Shown here: positions 35,609 through 43,209 of the stretch, one piece after another
Layout of the letters: each line of letters starts with the position of its first letter
Numbering within the stretch: the first letter of the stretch is position 1
Source: Porphyrobacter sp. CACIAM 03H1
Lineage (GTDB): Bacteria; Pseudomonadota; Alphaproteobacteria; Sphingomonadales; Sphingomonadaceae
Assembly: GCF_002215495.1 (NCBI RefSeq)
Contig: NZ_CP021378.1
Span: 642,417-706,416 of the forward strand
Direction of reading: 5' to 3'
Length of the DNA: 64,000 nucleotides
The notes under the pieces: generated by a model
Database searches by the model: none
Told to the model about the DNA's origin: nothing
Seen by the model: the letters and a program-made list of their open reading frames with translations, nothing else
Translations under genes and position numbers: made by a program

Positions 35609-36418
35609 TCAGAAGCGGTAGGTCAGCACCGCCTTGACCGTCTGGATGTCGAAGGAATCGCCCGCGCGCCGGAAGTCGACGCCGTTCGCCAGCACGAAGG
35701 GGTTGGTCGCGCCGGCGGTGCCCTGGCCGACGCGGATCAGCGTGTCGTCCGCGCCGTAGCCGGTGAAGAGATACTCGACGCCGAGCGAGACATTCGTGCC
35801 GAGCTTCTGTTCGACTCCGGCGCCCAGCTGGTAGCCCCAGGTCTCGTCGTCCTCGAGCACGGTGAAGGAGTTGGCCGTGTTGCTGGTCTCGAAGGACTGG
35901 TCGAGCTTGGCATAGGCCACGCCGCCGGTCGCGTAGATCAGGGTCTTCGCGGCGGGGGTGAAGCCGGCGCGCAGGCGCAGCGCCGCGGTGTAATCGATCT
36001 CGCGGGTCATGGTGTAGAACGCGGGCGTGGTGCTGAAGGCCGCCACCGAATCCCGCAGGTCGGCGGTGCCGATCTCGGCCACGGCGCCGATCACCAGCTT
36101 GCCCATCTGGCTGTCATAGCCGAACCGGCCCGCGAAACCCACGCCGTCGGAGTCGCTGCGGCAGTTGCTGTTCTGCGTCGAGGTTGCCGCGCCGCCGCAG
36201 AAGCCCGGCGAGAAGGCGTTGGCGCCCGCAGCGGTGGTCACGCTTTCGCCGAAGGTGCCGTTGGAGCCGCGGTCGAAGCTGATCGTTTCGCCACTGTCGC
36301 CGGCCTGGAAATCGTAGCCGATCGAGGCGCCGGCGTAGAAGCCGTCGAACTCGTCCTCTGCCTGGACGGGCACGGCGACGAGGACCGCCGAAAGGGCGGC
36401 GAGGGAAAGTGCTTTCAT
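35609..36418 (-). CDS. Outer-membrane beta-barrel protein (opacity/OmpA-like porin family)
   Basis: A 269-residue exported protein. The signal peptide is MKALSLAALSAVLVAVPVQA. The mature part begins DEFDGFYAGASIGYDFQAG, typical of Omp25/opacity-type eight-strand barrels, and shows alternating amphipathic strands (LRLRAGFTPAAKTLIYATGG, TNVSLGVEYLFTGYG). It ends in a terminal Phe (VLTYRF) as needed for BAM recognition. Two cysteines in the first long loop region are unusual. ATG 36418 follows GGAG; the long upstream frame lacks a signal. Confidence 0.85.
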   Translation of the reverse strand: MKALSLAALSAVLVAVPVQAEDEFDGFYAGASIGYDFQAGDSGETISFDRGSNGTFGESVTTAAGANAFSPGFCGGAATSTQNSNCRSDSDGVGFAGRFGYDSQMGKLVIGAVAEIGTADLRDSVAAFSTTPAFYTMTREIDYTAALRLRAGFTPAAKTLIYATGGVAYAKLDQSFETSNTANSFTVLEDDETWGYQLGAGVEQKLGTNVSLGVEYLFTGYGADDTLIRVGQGTAGATNPFVLANGVDFRRAGDSFDIQTVKAVLTYRF

Positions 36419-36625
36419 CAGGTTCTCCGGAATTGCGTTGCATATCCCAGCTTCGCTGGGGTGACGGAGCGGGGCGCCCGCCCGGGTCGAAAGCATCGCA
36501 GCCCCTCTCCGCCACCTCGCATATACGAGAACCTGCAGATACCGGATGCACCCGGGCCTGGCAGATTTTTTCGGGATCACAAGGGATCAGAGCCCGGATC
36601 CTTGCGGGAGGCTCACTGATGCGCC

Positions 36626-37408
36626 TCAGGTCTGCCCTCGTCCCCGTTCCTGCACGGCGGCGCGGCGGGCTTCGACCTCCTCGGGGGCGACCGCTCTGTT
36701 GGCGGCGCTGGAACGCTCCGCCTCGAGCGCCAGCCCCTCGCCGAAGCTGGTCGCATAACCGTCGTCGATGAGGCGCTTGTAGAGGCCAAGGAATGCGGGA
36801 TCGATGCCCGCCATGTCCCCCGCCAGCTTGCGCGCCAGCGGCAGCAGCTCCTCCGGCGCGACGACATGGTTGACGAGGCCCCAGGCGTGCGCCGTGGCGG
36901 CATCGAGGAAGTTGCCGGTGAAGGCGAGCTCCTTGGCGCGGCTGATGCCGATCATGCGCGACAGCTTCTGCGACAGGCCCCAGCCCGGCACGATCCCGAC
37001 CCGCGCGTGGGTATCGGCGAAGCGGGCGTTGGTGCTGGCGATCAGCACGTCGCAGGCGAGCGCGACCTCGAAGCCGCCGGTGATCGCGACCCCGTTGATC
37101 GCGCCGATCACGGGCTTGCGGCACAGCTCGATCGCCTTGACCGGATTGTCCGCCGGGTCGGTGGCATTGGCGCTGCCGAGCGCGCCTTCCTCGCTGCCCA
37201 GTTCCTTGAGATCGAGCCCCGCGGTGAAGGCACGCTCGCCCGCGCCGGTAAGGATCACCACCCGCACCGCCTCGTCCGCGTCCACGGCACGCATCACCTC
37301 GGCAAGGCGCTGCCTCAGCGCGCGGTTCAGCGCGTTCATCGCCTGGGGGCGGTTGAGGGTAACGGTGGCGATACCATCGGCCACCTCGCACAGGATCACG
37401 TCGTCCAT
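36626..37408 (-). CDS. Enoyl-CoA hydratase/isomerase family protein
   Basis: A 260-residue crotonase-fold protein. Oxyanion-hole segments are ERAFTAGLDLKELG (about 60-73) and INGVAITGGFEVALACD (about 104-120). The position of the usual second acid (GIVPGWG) carries no Glu, so classical hydration is uncertain and another crotonase reaction is possible. ATG 37408 overlaps the ung stop by one base (TGATG), so it is coupled to ung. Functional link between the two is not obvious. Confidence 0.88.
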   Translation of the reverse strand: MDDVILCEVADGIATVTLNRPQAMNALNRALRQRLAEVMRAVDADEAVRVVILTGAGERAFTAGLDLKELGSEEGALGSANATDPADNPVKAIELCRKPVIGAINGVAITGGFEVALACDVLIASTNARFADTHARVGIVPGWGLSQKLSRMIGISRAKELAFTGNFLDAATAHAWGLVNHVVAPEELLPLARKLAGDMAGIDPAFLGLYKRLIDDGYATSFGEGLALEAERSSAANRAVAPEEVEARRAAVQERGRGQT

Positions 37409-38091
37409 CACAAGCTCCAGTCTATGCGCCCGCGCCCCGCGGCTTCCAGAAAGGCGTTGGCCTGGCTGAAGGGGCGCGAGCCGAAAAAGCCGTTGTGGGC
37501 GGAGAGCGGGCTGGGGTGGGCCGAGGTCAGCACGAGGTGGTGGGAGGACCGGCCCAGCGCGGGCACCCGCGAAGCCTTCTTCCTCGCGTGGCTGCCCCAC
37601 AGGATGAAGACGGTCGGCCGCTCGCTCGCCGCCACCGCCGCGACGCAGGCATCGGTCACGGCGTCCCACCCGCGCCCGGCATGGCTCCCCGCGAGGCCCG
37701 CCTCGACCGTCAGCGTGTTGTTGAGCAGCAGCACGCCCTGCTCTGCCCACCGCGACAGGTCGCCGCCGGCGGGGCGGGGCAGGCCGAGATCGCTCTCGAG
37801 TTCCTTGTAGATGTTGACCAGCGAGGGCGGGGGTCGCACCCCGGCGCGCACCGAGAAGGCGAGGCCGTGCGCCTGCCCGGGCCCGTGATAGGGATCCTGC
37901 CCGAGGATCACGCAGCGCACCTGATCGAGCGGGGTCAGCGCCAGCGCGGCGAGGCGTTGCCCGCGCGGGGGATAGACCACCTTGCCCGCCGCCTCCTCGG
38001 CCTTGAGCCAGCCGCCGAGCTTGCGTGCCTCGGGGGTCGCGAGCACCGGCTCCAGCACCGGCCGCCAGCTTTCGGGGAGGGTTTCGGACAA
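37408..38091 (-). CDS. ung: Uracil-DNA glycosylase
   Basis: A 227-residue family 1 enzyme excising uracil from DNA. The water-activating motif is GQDPYHGPGQAHGLAFS (Asp66) and the DNA-intercalating histidine loop is SAHPSPLSAHNGFFG. LLLNNTLTVEAG is the third family motif. The start is TTG 38091, since MSETLPESW begins as expected and no ATG is available. GGAG, formed at the edge of the neighbouring repeat, lies seven bases before it. The gene overlaps the enoyl-CoA hydratase gene by one base. Confidence 0.94.
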   Translation of the reverse strand: MSETLPESWRPVLEPVLATPEARKLGGWLKAEEAAGKVVYPPRGQRLAALALTPLDQVRCVILGQDPYHGPGQAHGLAFSVRAGVRPPPSLVNIYKELESDLGLPRPAGGDLSRWAEQGVLLLNNTLTVEAGLAGSHAGRGWDAVTDACVAAVAASERPTVFILWGSHARKKASRVPALGRSSHHLVLTSAHPSPLSAHNGFFGSRPFSQANAFLEAAGRGRIDWSL

Positions 38092-38100
38092 TTCTGAGCT

Positions 38101-38165
38101 CCGTTCGTCTCGAGCGCAGTCGAGAGGCCCGTCACAGGTGTCTCGACCACGCGCGACACGAACGG
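38101..38165. repeat. REP-like palindromic element, family B
   Basis: Left arm 38101-38125 (CGTCTCGAGCGCAGTCGAGA) and right arm 38141-38165 (TCTCGACCACGCGCGACACG) are imperfect inverted copies, related to the element at 24377-24445. It sits in the 145-base gap between divergent ung and rnd. On the minus strand its edge, CGAACGGAG, supplies the GGAG of ung. Confidence 0.8.
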
Positions 38166-38236
38166 GTTAGTGCAGGGGATCGACCCGCGCCACTCGCCCC
38201 TTCCCCTCTTTCCCCAATGCGCGTAGGGCGAGGGGC

Positions 38237-38857
38237 ATGGCAGTGCATTTTCACGAAGAGGATCTCCCCGCCGGCGTGCTGGCCGGAAGCGGGGCGCTCG
38301 CGGTCGATACCGAGACGATGGGCCTCGTCACCCACCGCGACCGGCTGTGCGTGGTGCAGATCTCCGACGGCAGCGGCGACGAGCATCTCGTGCGCTTCAA
38401 TCCCGGCAGCCGCTACGACGCGCCGAACCTCAAGGCGCTGCTCGGCGATCCTGCGCGCGAGAAGATCTACCACTTCGCCCGCTTCGATCTCGCTGCGATC
38501 CATTACTACCTCGGCGTCATGGCGGGCCCGGTGTTCTGCACCAAGATCGCCAGCAAGCTGACCCGCACCTATACCGACCGCCACGGCCTCAAGAACCTCG
38601 TCGAGGAACTGCTGGGGGAGAGCATCTCCAAGCAGCAGCAGTCGAGCGACTGGGGCGGGCCGGTGATCACCGATCCGCAGCGCGATTATGCCGCCTCCGA
38701 CGTGCGCTATCTCCACCGCCTGCGCGCCGAACTGGCGACGCGGCTGGAACGCGAGGGGCGCACGGGAATCGCGCAGGCCTGCTTCGATTTCCTGCCCACC
38801 CGCGCGCTGCTCGACATCGCCGGCTGGGCCGAGAGCGACATCTTCAGCCACATGTAA
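38237..38857 (+). CDS. rnd: Ribonuclease D-like 3'-5' exonuclease
   Basis: A 206-residue DEDD exonuclease domain. Acidic motif I is LAVDTETMGL (Asp24, Glu26), motif II is HFARFDLAAI (Asp near 85) and motif III is DYAASDVRYLHRL with Tyr at the DEDDy position. Both HRDC domains of E. coli RNase D are absent, as usual for the short alphaproteobacterial form. It heads an operon with lptC and lptA (25 bases to lptC). A tRNA-maturation role is inferred from family. Confidence 0.9.
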   Translation: MAVHFHEEDLPAGVLAGSGALAVDTETMGLVTHRDRLCVVQISDGSGDEHLVRFNPGSRYDAPNLKALLGDPAREKIYHFARFDLAAIHYYLGVMAGPVFCTKIASKLTRTYTDRHGLKNLVEELLGESISKQQQSSDWGGPVITDPQRDYAASDVRYLHRLRAELATRLEREGRTGIAQACFDFLPTRALLDIAGWAESDIFSHM

Positions 38858-38882
38858 GGAACAAGGCGGCAGAGGCGCGAGC

Positions 38883-39548
38883 ATGGCCCCGGAGCAGAGC
38901 ATCGAAACCAGCGAGGCCCGGCTCCTGCGCAGCCGGAGGCAGGCCTTCGCCGCGCCGGGCGGATCGCACGACCGGCTGGTGCGCATTCTCGCCCGGGTGC
39001 TGCCGATGGGCGTCGGGGTTGTCGCCGCGCTGATGGTCATCACCCCGCTTTCCCCGCGCGGCGAGGTCAGCTTCCTGCTCGATCGCAACAAGGTCGCCCT
39101 GATCGACGAGCGCCTCTCGGTCGACAACGCCATGTATCGCGGGCGCGACAACCAGGGCCGCCCTTTCTCGCTGCTGGCGGGCGAGGCGGTGCAGCGTTCG
39201 AGCGTCGAGGGACTGGTGCGGATGCAGGACCTCGTCGCCCAGCTGCTCCTGACCGAGGGCCCTGCGCGCCTCAGCGCGGACGGCGGCACCTACGACATCG
39301 ACGCCGAGACCGTGGCGGTCGACGGGCCGGTGCGGCTCACCGCCTCGGACGGCTACGCCATGACCGCAAGGGGCGTGTCGGTCGACCTCAAGGCACGCAT
39401 GATGCGGGGCGATGCGGGCGTGTCGGGCGAGGTCCCGGCAGGCACCTTCTCCGCCGACACGCTCAGCGCCGATCTCGGCGCGCGCACGATCACGCTCGAG
39501 GGCAATGCCCGCTTCACCATGATTCCCGGCCAGTTGAGGATGCCGTGA
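38883..39548 (+). CDS. lptC: LPS transport periplasmic protein LptC
   Basis: A 221-residue bitopic protein linking the LptB2FG transporter to the LptA bridge. A single membrane helix (about 40-60, GVGVVAALMVITPLSPRGEV) is followed by a beta-jellyroll of repeats such as LSADGGTYDIDAETVAVDGP and YAMTARGVSVDLKARMMRGD. This is the expected alphaproteobacterial LptC arrangement. It overlaps the lptA start by one base, giving TGATG. ATG 38883 is chosen to keep the short cytoplasmic tail. Confidence 0.9.
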   Translation: MAPEQSIETSEARLLRSRRQAFAAPGGSHDRLVRILARVLPMGVGVVAALMVITPLSPRGEVSFLLDRNKVALIDERLSVDNAMYRGRDNQGRPFSLLAGEAVQRSSVEGLVRMQDLVAQLLLTEGPARLSADGGTYDIDAETVAVDGPVRLTASDGYAMTARGVSVDLKARMMRGDAGVSGEVPAGTFSADTLSADLGARTITLEGNARFTMIPGQLRMP

Positions 39549-40141
39549 TGCCCGATCAGACCGCCGCCGCCCGCCGCACGCCCATCAAGCGCCTCGCCCT
39601 CGTCTGGGGCGCGGGCGGCTTCGCGCTCGCCGCTGTAATGGCGGGGGGAATGAACCTTGCGGCGCAGGGCATCGCCCGCCACGATTCCCGCGCCCCGGTG
39701 ACCTACGACGCGGGCAAGTTCGTGTTCGACGATCGCGGAAACCAGGCGATCGCGAGCGGCGGGGTGATCCTTACCCAGGCGGGCCTGCGTGTCCAGTCGG
39801 ACCGGATGCTGGTCAACTTCACCGATGGCGGCGGCCAGCTCGAGATCCAGCGCATCACCGCCACCGGCGGGGTTTTCATCACCCGCGGCGACGAGCGCGC
39901 CAGCGGCGACCACGCGATCTACGACTTCAACCGCCGGATCATCACCATGGCCGGCAATGTCCGCCTTCGCCGCGGGAGCGACACGCTGAACGGCGGGCGG
40001 CTGGTGATCGATCTCGACAGCGGGCTGTCGACCGTCGACGGCTCGGCCGCAGGCACCAGCGCCGCACCGGGGACCCCGGCGGGCCGCGGCCGCGTGACCG
40101 GCACATTCAACGTGCCGCAGGACCGCAAGCAGACGAACTAG
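39548..40141 (+). CDS. lptA: LptA/OstA-family LPS transport protein
   Basis: A 197-residue exported protein forming the periplasmic LPS bridge. The N-terminal segment with hydrophobic core GAGGFALAAVMAGGMNLAAQ serves as signal or anchor. The OstA-type repeat region follows (QAIASGGVILTQAGLRVQSD, ITATGGVFITRGDERASGDH, ITMAGNVRLRRGSDTLNG). A glycine-rich tail ends the protein. The start overlaps the lptC stop; an in-frame GTG lies one codon before. lptB does not follow here, so it is encoded elsewhere. Confidence 0.9.
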   Translation: MPDQTAAARRTPIKRLALVWGAGGFALAAVMAGGMNLAAQGIARHDSRAPVTYDAGKFVFDDRGNQAIASGGVILTQAGLRVQSDRMLVNFTDGGGQLEIQRITATGGVFITRGDERASGDHAIYDFNRRIITMAGNVRLRRGSDTLNGGRLVIDLDSGLSTVDGSAAGTSAAPGTPAGRGRVTGTFNVPQDRKQTN

Positions 40142-40146
40142 CGGGG

Positions 40147-41550
40147 CTAGAAGGCGTTCTCGTGCCGCAGCACGAGGATGGTGCGCAGCACGATGCCGAT
40201 ATCGTGCGGGAGCGACCAGCTCGCGATGTATTCGAGATCGGACTGCAACCGGTCGGTCAGGTCCTTCTCGTGCTCGGTCGCGCCGCGGTGGCCGCGCACC
40301 TGGGCAAGCCCGGTGAGCCCCGGCTTGAGGCAGTGGCGCTGCCAGTACTGGCGGTCGATGTCCCAGAAGTACTTGTTGTTCGCCTGCGAGCCGAGCGCGT
40401 GCGGGCGGGGGCCGACGATCGACATCTCGCCCCTCAGCACGTTGATAAGCTGCGGCAGCTCGTCGATGCTGGTGCGCCGGATGAAGGCGCCGATGCGGGT
40501 GATGCGGTCGTCATCGCGCGAGGCCGAACGGTTGCCGTCGTGGTCGAGCTTCTCCTCGCGCATCGAGCGGAACTTGAACATGTCGAAGAACTGGTTGCCG
40601 CGTCCGAGACGGCGCTGGATGAACAGCACCGGGCCGCCGTCCTCGAGCTTGATCAGCACCGCCACCGCAATCAGCACGGGCGAGAGCGCCACCAGCCCGG
40701 CAGTGGCCACGGCGATGTCGAACAGGCGCTTGATGATCCGCGCGCGCAGGCCGAGAGGGCCGGTCGAGACCACCAGCGTGGTGCGATCGAGATCGTCGTA
40801 GCGATGCACCCCGACCGCGCCGAGGCTGTGCGCCGGCTCGCTCACGATCTCGCCATAGACGCCCGCGCACTTGAGCAGGAAGGCCCAGTCGTCGCGGCGC
40901 TCGCGCGGGCAGCTCACAACCACCTGGTCCTGGTTGCGCAGCAGCTTGCCGAGACGATCGAGCATGAAGGGATCGTGGCTGGTCGGATCGAGGTTGAAGT
41001 CGGCCGCCGAGATGCGGTCCGCCCCGTTGAAGGGGAAGCTCGCGCCGCCGTCGTCGATCACCAGCCGGTTCATCACCCGCCCGTTCCAGCGGCGCGCGAT
41101 GAACAGCGCCACCGCCCGGCGCAGCGACACGAGCAGCAGCCCGGTGAAGACGAGGCCGATCGTCACCGAGGCACGCGAGAAATCGCTGTTCGACTTGGTG
41201 TAGAAGCCGACGAAGTTGATCAGTGCGGCGGAAATCAACAGCGCCGTCAAAGCCTTGCGCGCCGCGAACAGCCAGTCGACCAGCGCTTCGAGGCCGTAGG
41301 TGCGATTGTAGAGCGCGATGGTGAAGTAGGCCGGCAGCATCACCTGCGCCGCCAGCATGGCGCGCGGTTCGGCCCACACGTCCTCCCACAGCAAGGAGGC
41401 AAGCGCGAAACTGAAGTTGAACAACACCGCATCCGCCGCCAGCATCAGCATGTAGGAGCGCAGACGCCGCCGCTCGAGCGAGGGCGCCGCCCTGCTCTCC
41501 ACGGACTGGAGACGAACGGAATCCAGCAATTTCGGTGTGACGCGATTCAT
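40147..41550 (-). CDS. Undecaprenyl-phosphate sugar-1-phosphate transferase (exopolysaccharide initiation)
   Basis: A 467-residue polyprenyl-phosphate hexose-1-phosphate transferase of the WcaJ/ExoY/GumD type, putting the first sugar on undecaprenyl phosphate. Four N-terminal membrane helices (about 30-145), a CoA-binding-like domain and a fifth helix (LFDIAVATAGLVALSPVLIA) precede the catalytic domain. The latter shows FKFRSMRE, RTSIDELPQLINVLRGEMS, VGPRPHA and KPGLTGLAQVRGHRG. The usual polymerase and export genes are absent in this window. UppP (29 kb) recycles its carrier lipid. Confidence 0.92.
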   Translation of the reverse strand: MNRVTPKLLDSVRLQSVESRAAPSLERRRLRSYMLMLAADAVLFNFSFALASLLWEDVWAEPRAMLAAQVMLPAYFTIALYNRTYGLEALVDWLFAARKALTALLISAALINFVGFYTKSNSDFSRASVTIGLVFTGLLLVSLRRAVALFIARRWNGRVMNRLVIDDGGASFPFNGADRISAADFNLDPTSHDPFMLDRLGKLLRNQDQVVVSCPRERRDDWAFLLKCAGVYGEIVSEPAHSLGAVGVHRYDDLDRTTLVVSTGPLGLRARIIKRLFDIAVATAGLVALSPVLIAVAVLIKLEDGGPVLFIQRRLGRGNQFFDMFKFRSMREEKLDHDGNRSASRDDDRITRIGAFIRRTSIDELPQLINVLRGEMSIVGPRPHALGSQANNKYFWDIDRQYWQRHCLKPGLTGLAQVRGHRGATEHEKDLTDRLQSDLEYIASWSLPHDIGIVLRTILVLRHENAF

Positions 41551-41647
41551 GTATCCCCCGAGGCGCGACCCTCAGCGACTACCTAGGCATTAATACGGAG
41601 AAAAGCGCAAATTGTGCGACTGCGAAACAAAAAAGTCGCATATTTTG
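41551..41647 (-). promoter_or_regulatory. AT-rich leader/promoter of the sugar transferase gene
   Basis: A short AT-rich island in very GC-rich DNA. It holds a 7-bp dyad TGCGACT / AGTCGCA (41617-41623, 41636-41642) and TATTAAT on the minus strand near the transferase. A promoter or attenuator for the transferase is likely; holA transcripts pass through it in the same direction. Confidence 0.4.
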
Positions 41648-42712
41648 CTATCGTCTGGCAGCAAACCGAGCGATTTCAGCCAGTTCGCTGGCGAGCAAAA
41701 GTTCCGCCGCCTGACTATTGGCAAGCAGGGCGCGGTGCAGTGCGGTGAGCCGAGGGATTAGTCGGTCGAGCCGAGTTTCGCGGGCACCGCGGGTGGCGGG
41801 CAGGGTCCAGCGTTCGAACTGCTGGGTGATCGCGCGCTCCTCGCGGAAGAAGATGCCGAGCTGCATCTTCTCGCCCTGGTTGAGGCTCGGAATACGGCCC
41901 GTGGTGCCGATCCGGGCGGCGATCTGCGCGAGCTGGGCCGCGCGCCGTTCCAGCGCCAGCGCGACGCCCACCGGGTTGAGCCCGAGCTCGCGCATCCGCC
42001 GGATCTCGCCTGCTATCCGGCCCAGCTCGCCGCCGAGCACGGCGTTGACCAGCGGGGCGAAACCGTCCTCCTCGGTGGCCGCGCCGATCGCGGCGTGATC
42101 CTCGGGCGTGGCGGGACGCGGGGCCTGCGGGTCGGCGCCGACATAGAGCGCCAGCTTGTCGACCTCGGACTGCGCCAGCCGCACATCGAGTCCCGCGGCG
42201 CGCGCGATGCGCTCGGCAAGGTCGCCCCCGAGCCTGAGGCCCGCGGCATCCGCCATGCCCCGCACCGCCTGGGCCACGTCCTTCAGCTCCGGCTGGTAGA
42301 ACATGGCGACGAGCGCATCCTTGCGCTTTTCGAGCAGCTTGGCGGTACGCGACTTGTCGGTGGCGGAGGTGGCGACGACGATCACCGGTGCCGCCTCGCC
42401 CGCACCGGCCTCGGCGGTCTCGATCAGGTATTGCAGCGCGTCATGGGCATCGTCGCCGCTGGCGCGCACCCAGATGTGGCGGCTGCCCCCGAACAGCGAG
42501 GTCGAGCGCGCCTCGTCCCCGAGCCGCGCCGGATCGCCCTTGAGCTCGGCGCCGGTCATGTCGATCCGCTCGCCGGGGTCGGGCAGGGCGGCCGCGACAC
42601 GGTTGGCCGCGGCGCTGGCGCCGGCCTCGTCCGGACCGCAGAAGAAGAAGATGCGCGCCTCGCGCACGGCGGGGGGGAGCCCGCGCAGGAAATCGCTGTT
42701 CTTGGCCTTCAC
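41648..42712 (-). CDS. holA: DNA polymerase III subunit delta
   Basis: A 354-residue clamp-loader subunit. FFFCGPDEAGASAAANRVAA near the N-terminus is the degenerate nucleotide fold of HolA. LFGGSRHIWVRASGDD, followed by VIVVATSATDKSRTAKLLEK, matches its AAA-like domain; the C-terminal collar is alpha-helical (about 220-354). It overlaps lptE by four bases and ends the leuS-lptE-holA operon, as in many alphaproteobacteria. Confidence 0.9.
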   Translation of the reverse strand: MKAKNSDFLRGLPPAVREARIFFFCGPDEAGASAAANRVAAALPDPGERIDMTGAELKGDPARLGDEARSTSLFGGSRHIWVRASGDDAHDALQYLIETAEAGAGEAAPVIVVATSATDKSRTAKLLEKRKDALVAMFYQPELKDVAQAVRGMADAAGLRLGGDLAERIARAAGLDVRLAQSEVDKLALYVGADPQAPRPATPEDHAAIGAATEEDGFAPLVNAVLGGELGRIAGEIRRMRELGLNPVGVALALERRAAQLAQIAARIGTTGRIPSLNQGEKMQLGIFFREERAITQQFERWTLPATRGARETRLDRLIPRLTALHRALLANSQAAELLLASELAEIARFAARR

Positions 42713-43209
42713 GGCTGGCCGGCAGGGCGCGCCCGGAGGGTCAGCGCGATCTGCGTCGCCATCCGGTCGGCGACCTCGAGCGCGAGGTTCTCGAGCGCCT
42801 TCTGCTCGGCGGCGATGGTGGCATATTCGGATGAGACCACGTCGATCCCCGCGTCCGAGCCTGCGGTCGCATCGAGCAGCACCGATCCGGTGGCGAGGTC
42901 GACCAGCTGGTAGCGGGCGCGCAGGATGCGGCGTTCGCGGCTGATGGTGTCGTCGTTGAGCACACCCAAGGCTTCGAGCGAATCGTCGAGGCGCACGTCG
43001 AGCCGGTAGAGCGGCGCGGCTTCGCCCGCGACGCCGAGGCGGGCCTCGAGCGCGTTCTTGACCAGCCAGCCGCCGCGCCCCTGGATCGCCGGGATCTCGA
43101 TCGCGGCAAGCCCCTGCGCGGTCGCGGCGCCGGTCCCGCCGGCATACATCGGCGAAAGGCCGCAGGCCGTGAGGGCCAGCGAGGCCGCCAGAGCAATGAG
43201 AATCCGCAT
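42709..43209 (-). CDS. lptE: LPS-assembly lipoprotein LptE
   Basis: A 166-residue outer-membrane lipoprotein, the plug partner of LptD. The signal [16 protein letters not shown] gives lipidated Cys16. It continues GLSPMYAGG, the usual first segment of alphaproteobacterial LptE, and has the ADRMATQIALTLRARPA helical end. The start overlaps the leuS stop by one base and the 3' end overlaps holA by four. This linkage supports the call over a generic lipoprotein. Confidence 0.9.
   Translation of the reverse strand: MRILIALAASLALTACGLSPMYAGGTGAATAQGLAAIEIPAIQGRGGWLVKNALEARLGVAGEAAPLYRLDVRLDDSLEALGVLNDDTISRERRILRARYQLVDLATGSVLLDATAGSDAGIDVVSSEYATIAAEQKALENLALEVADRMATQIALTLRARPAGQP

Noticed and set aside
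32227..35637. A 1136-codon open frame on the plus strand
   Set aside because: It is antisense to the ABC exporter and out of frame with phaZ. Its translation is Arg/His/Gly-rich with no domain, as expected from high-GC wobble positions.
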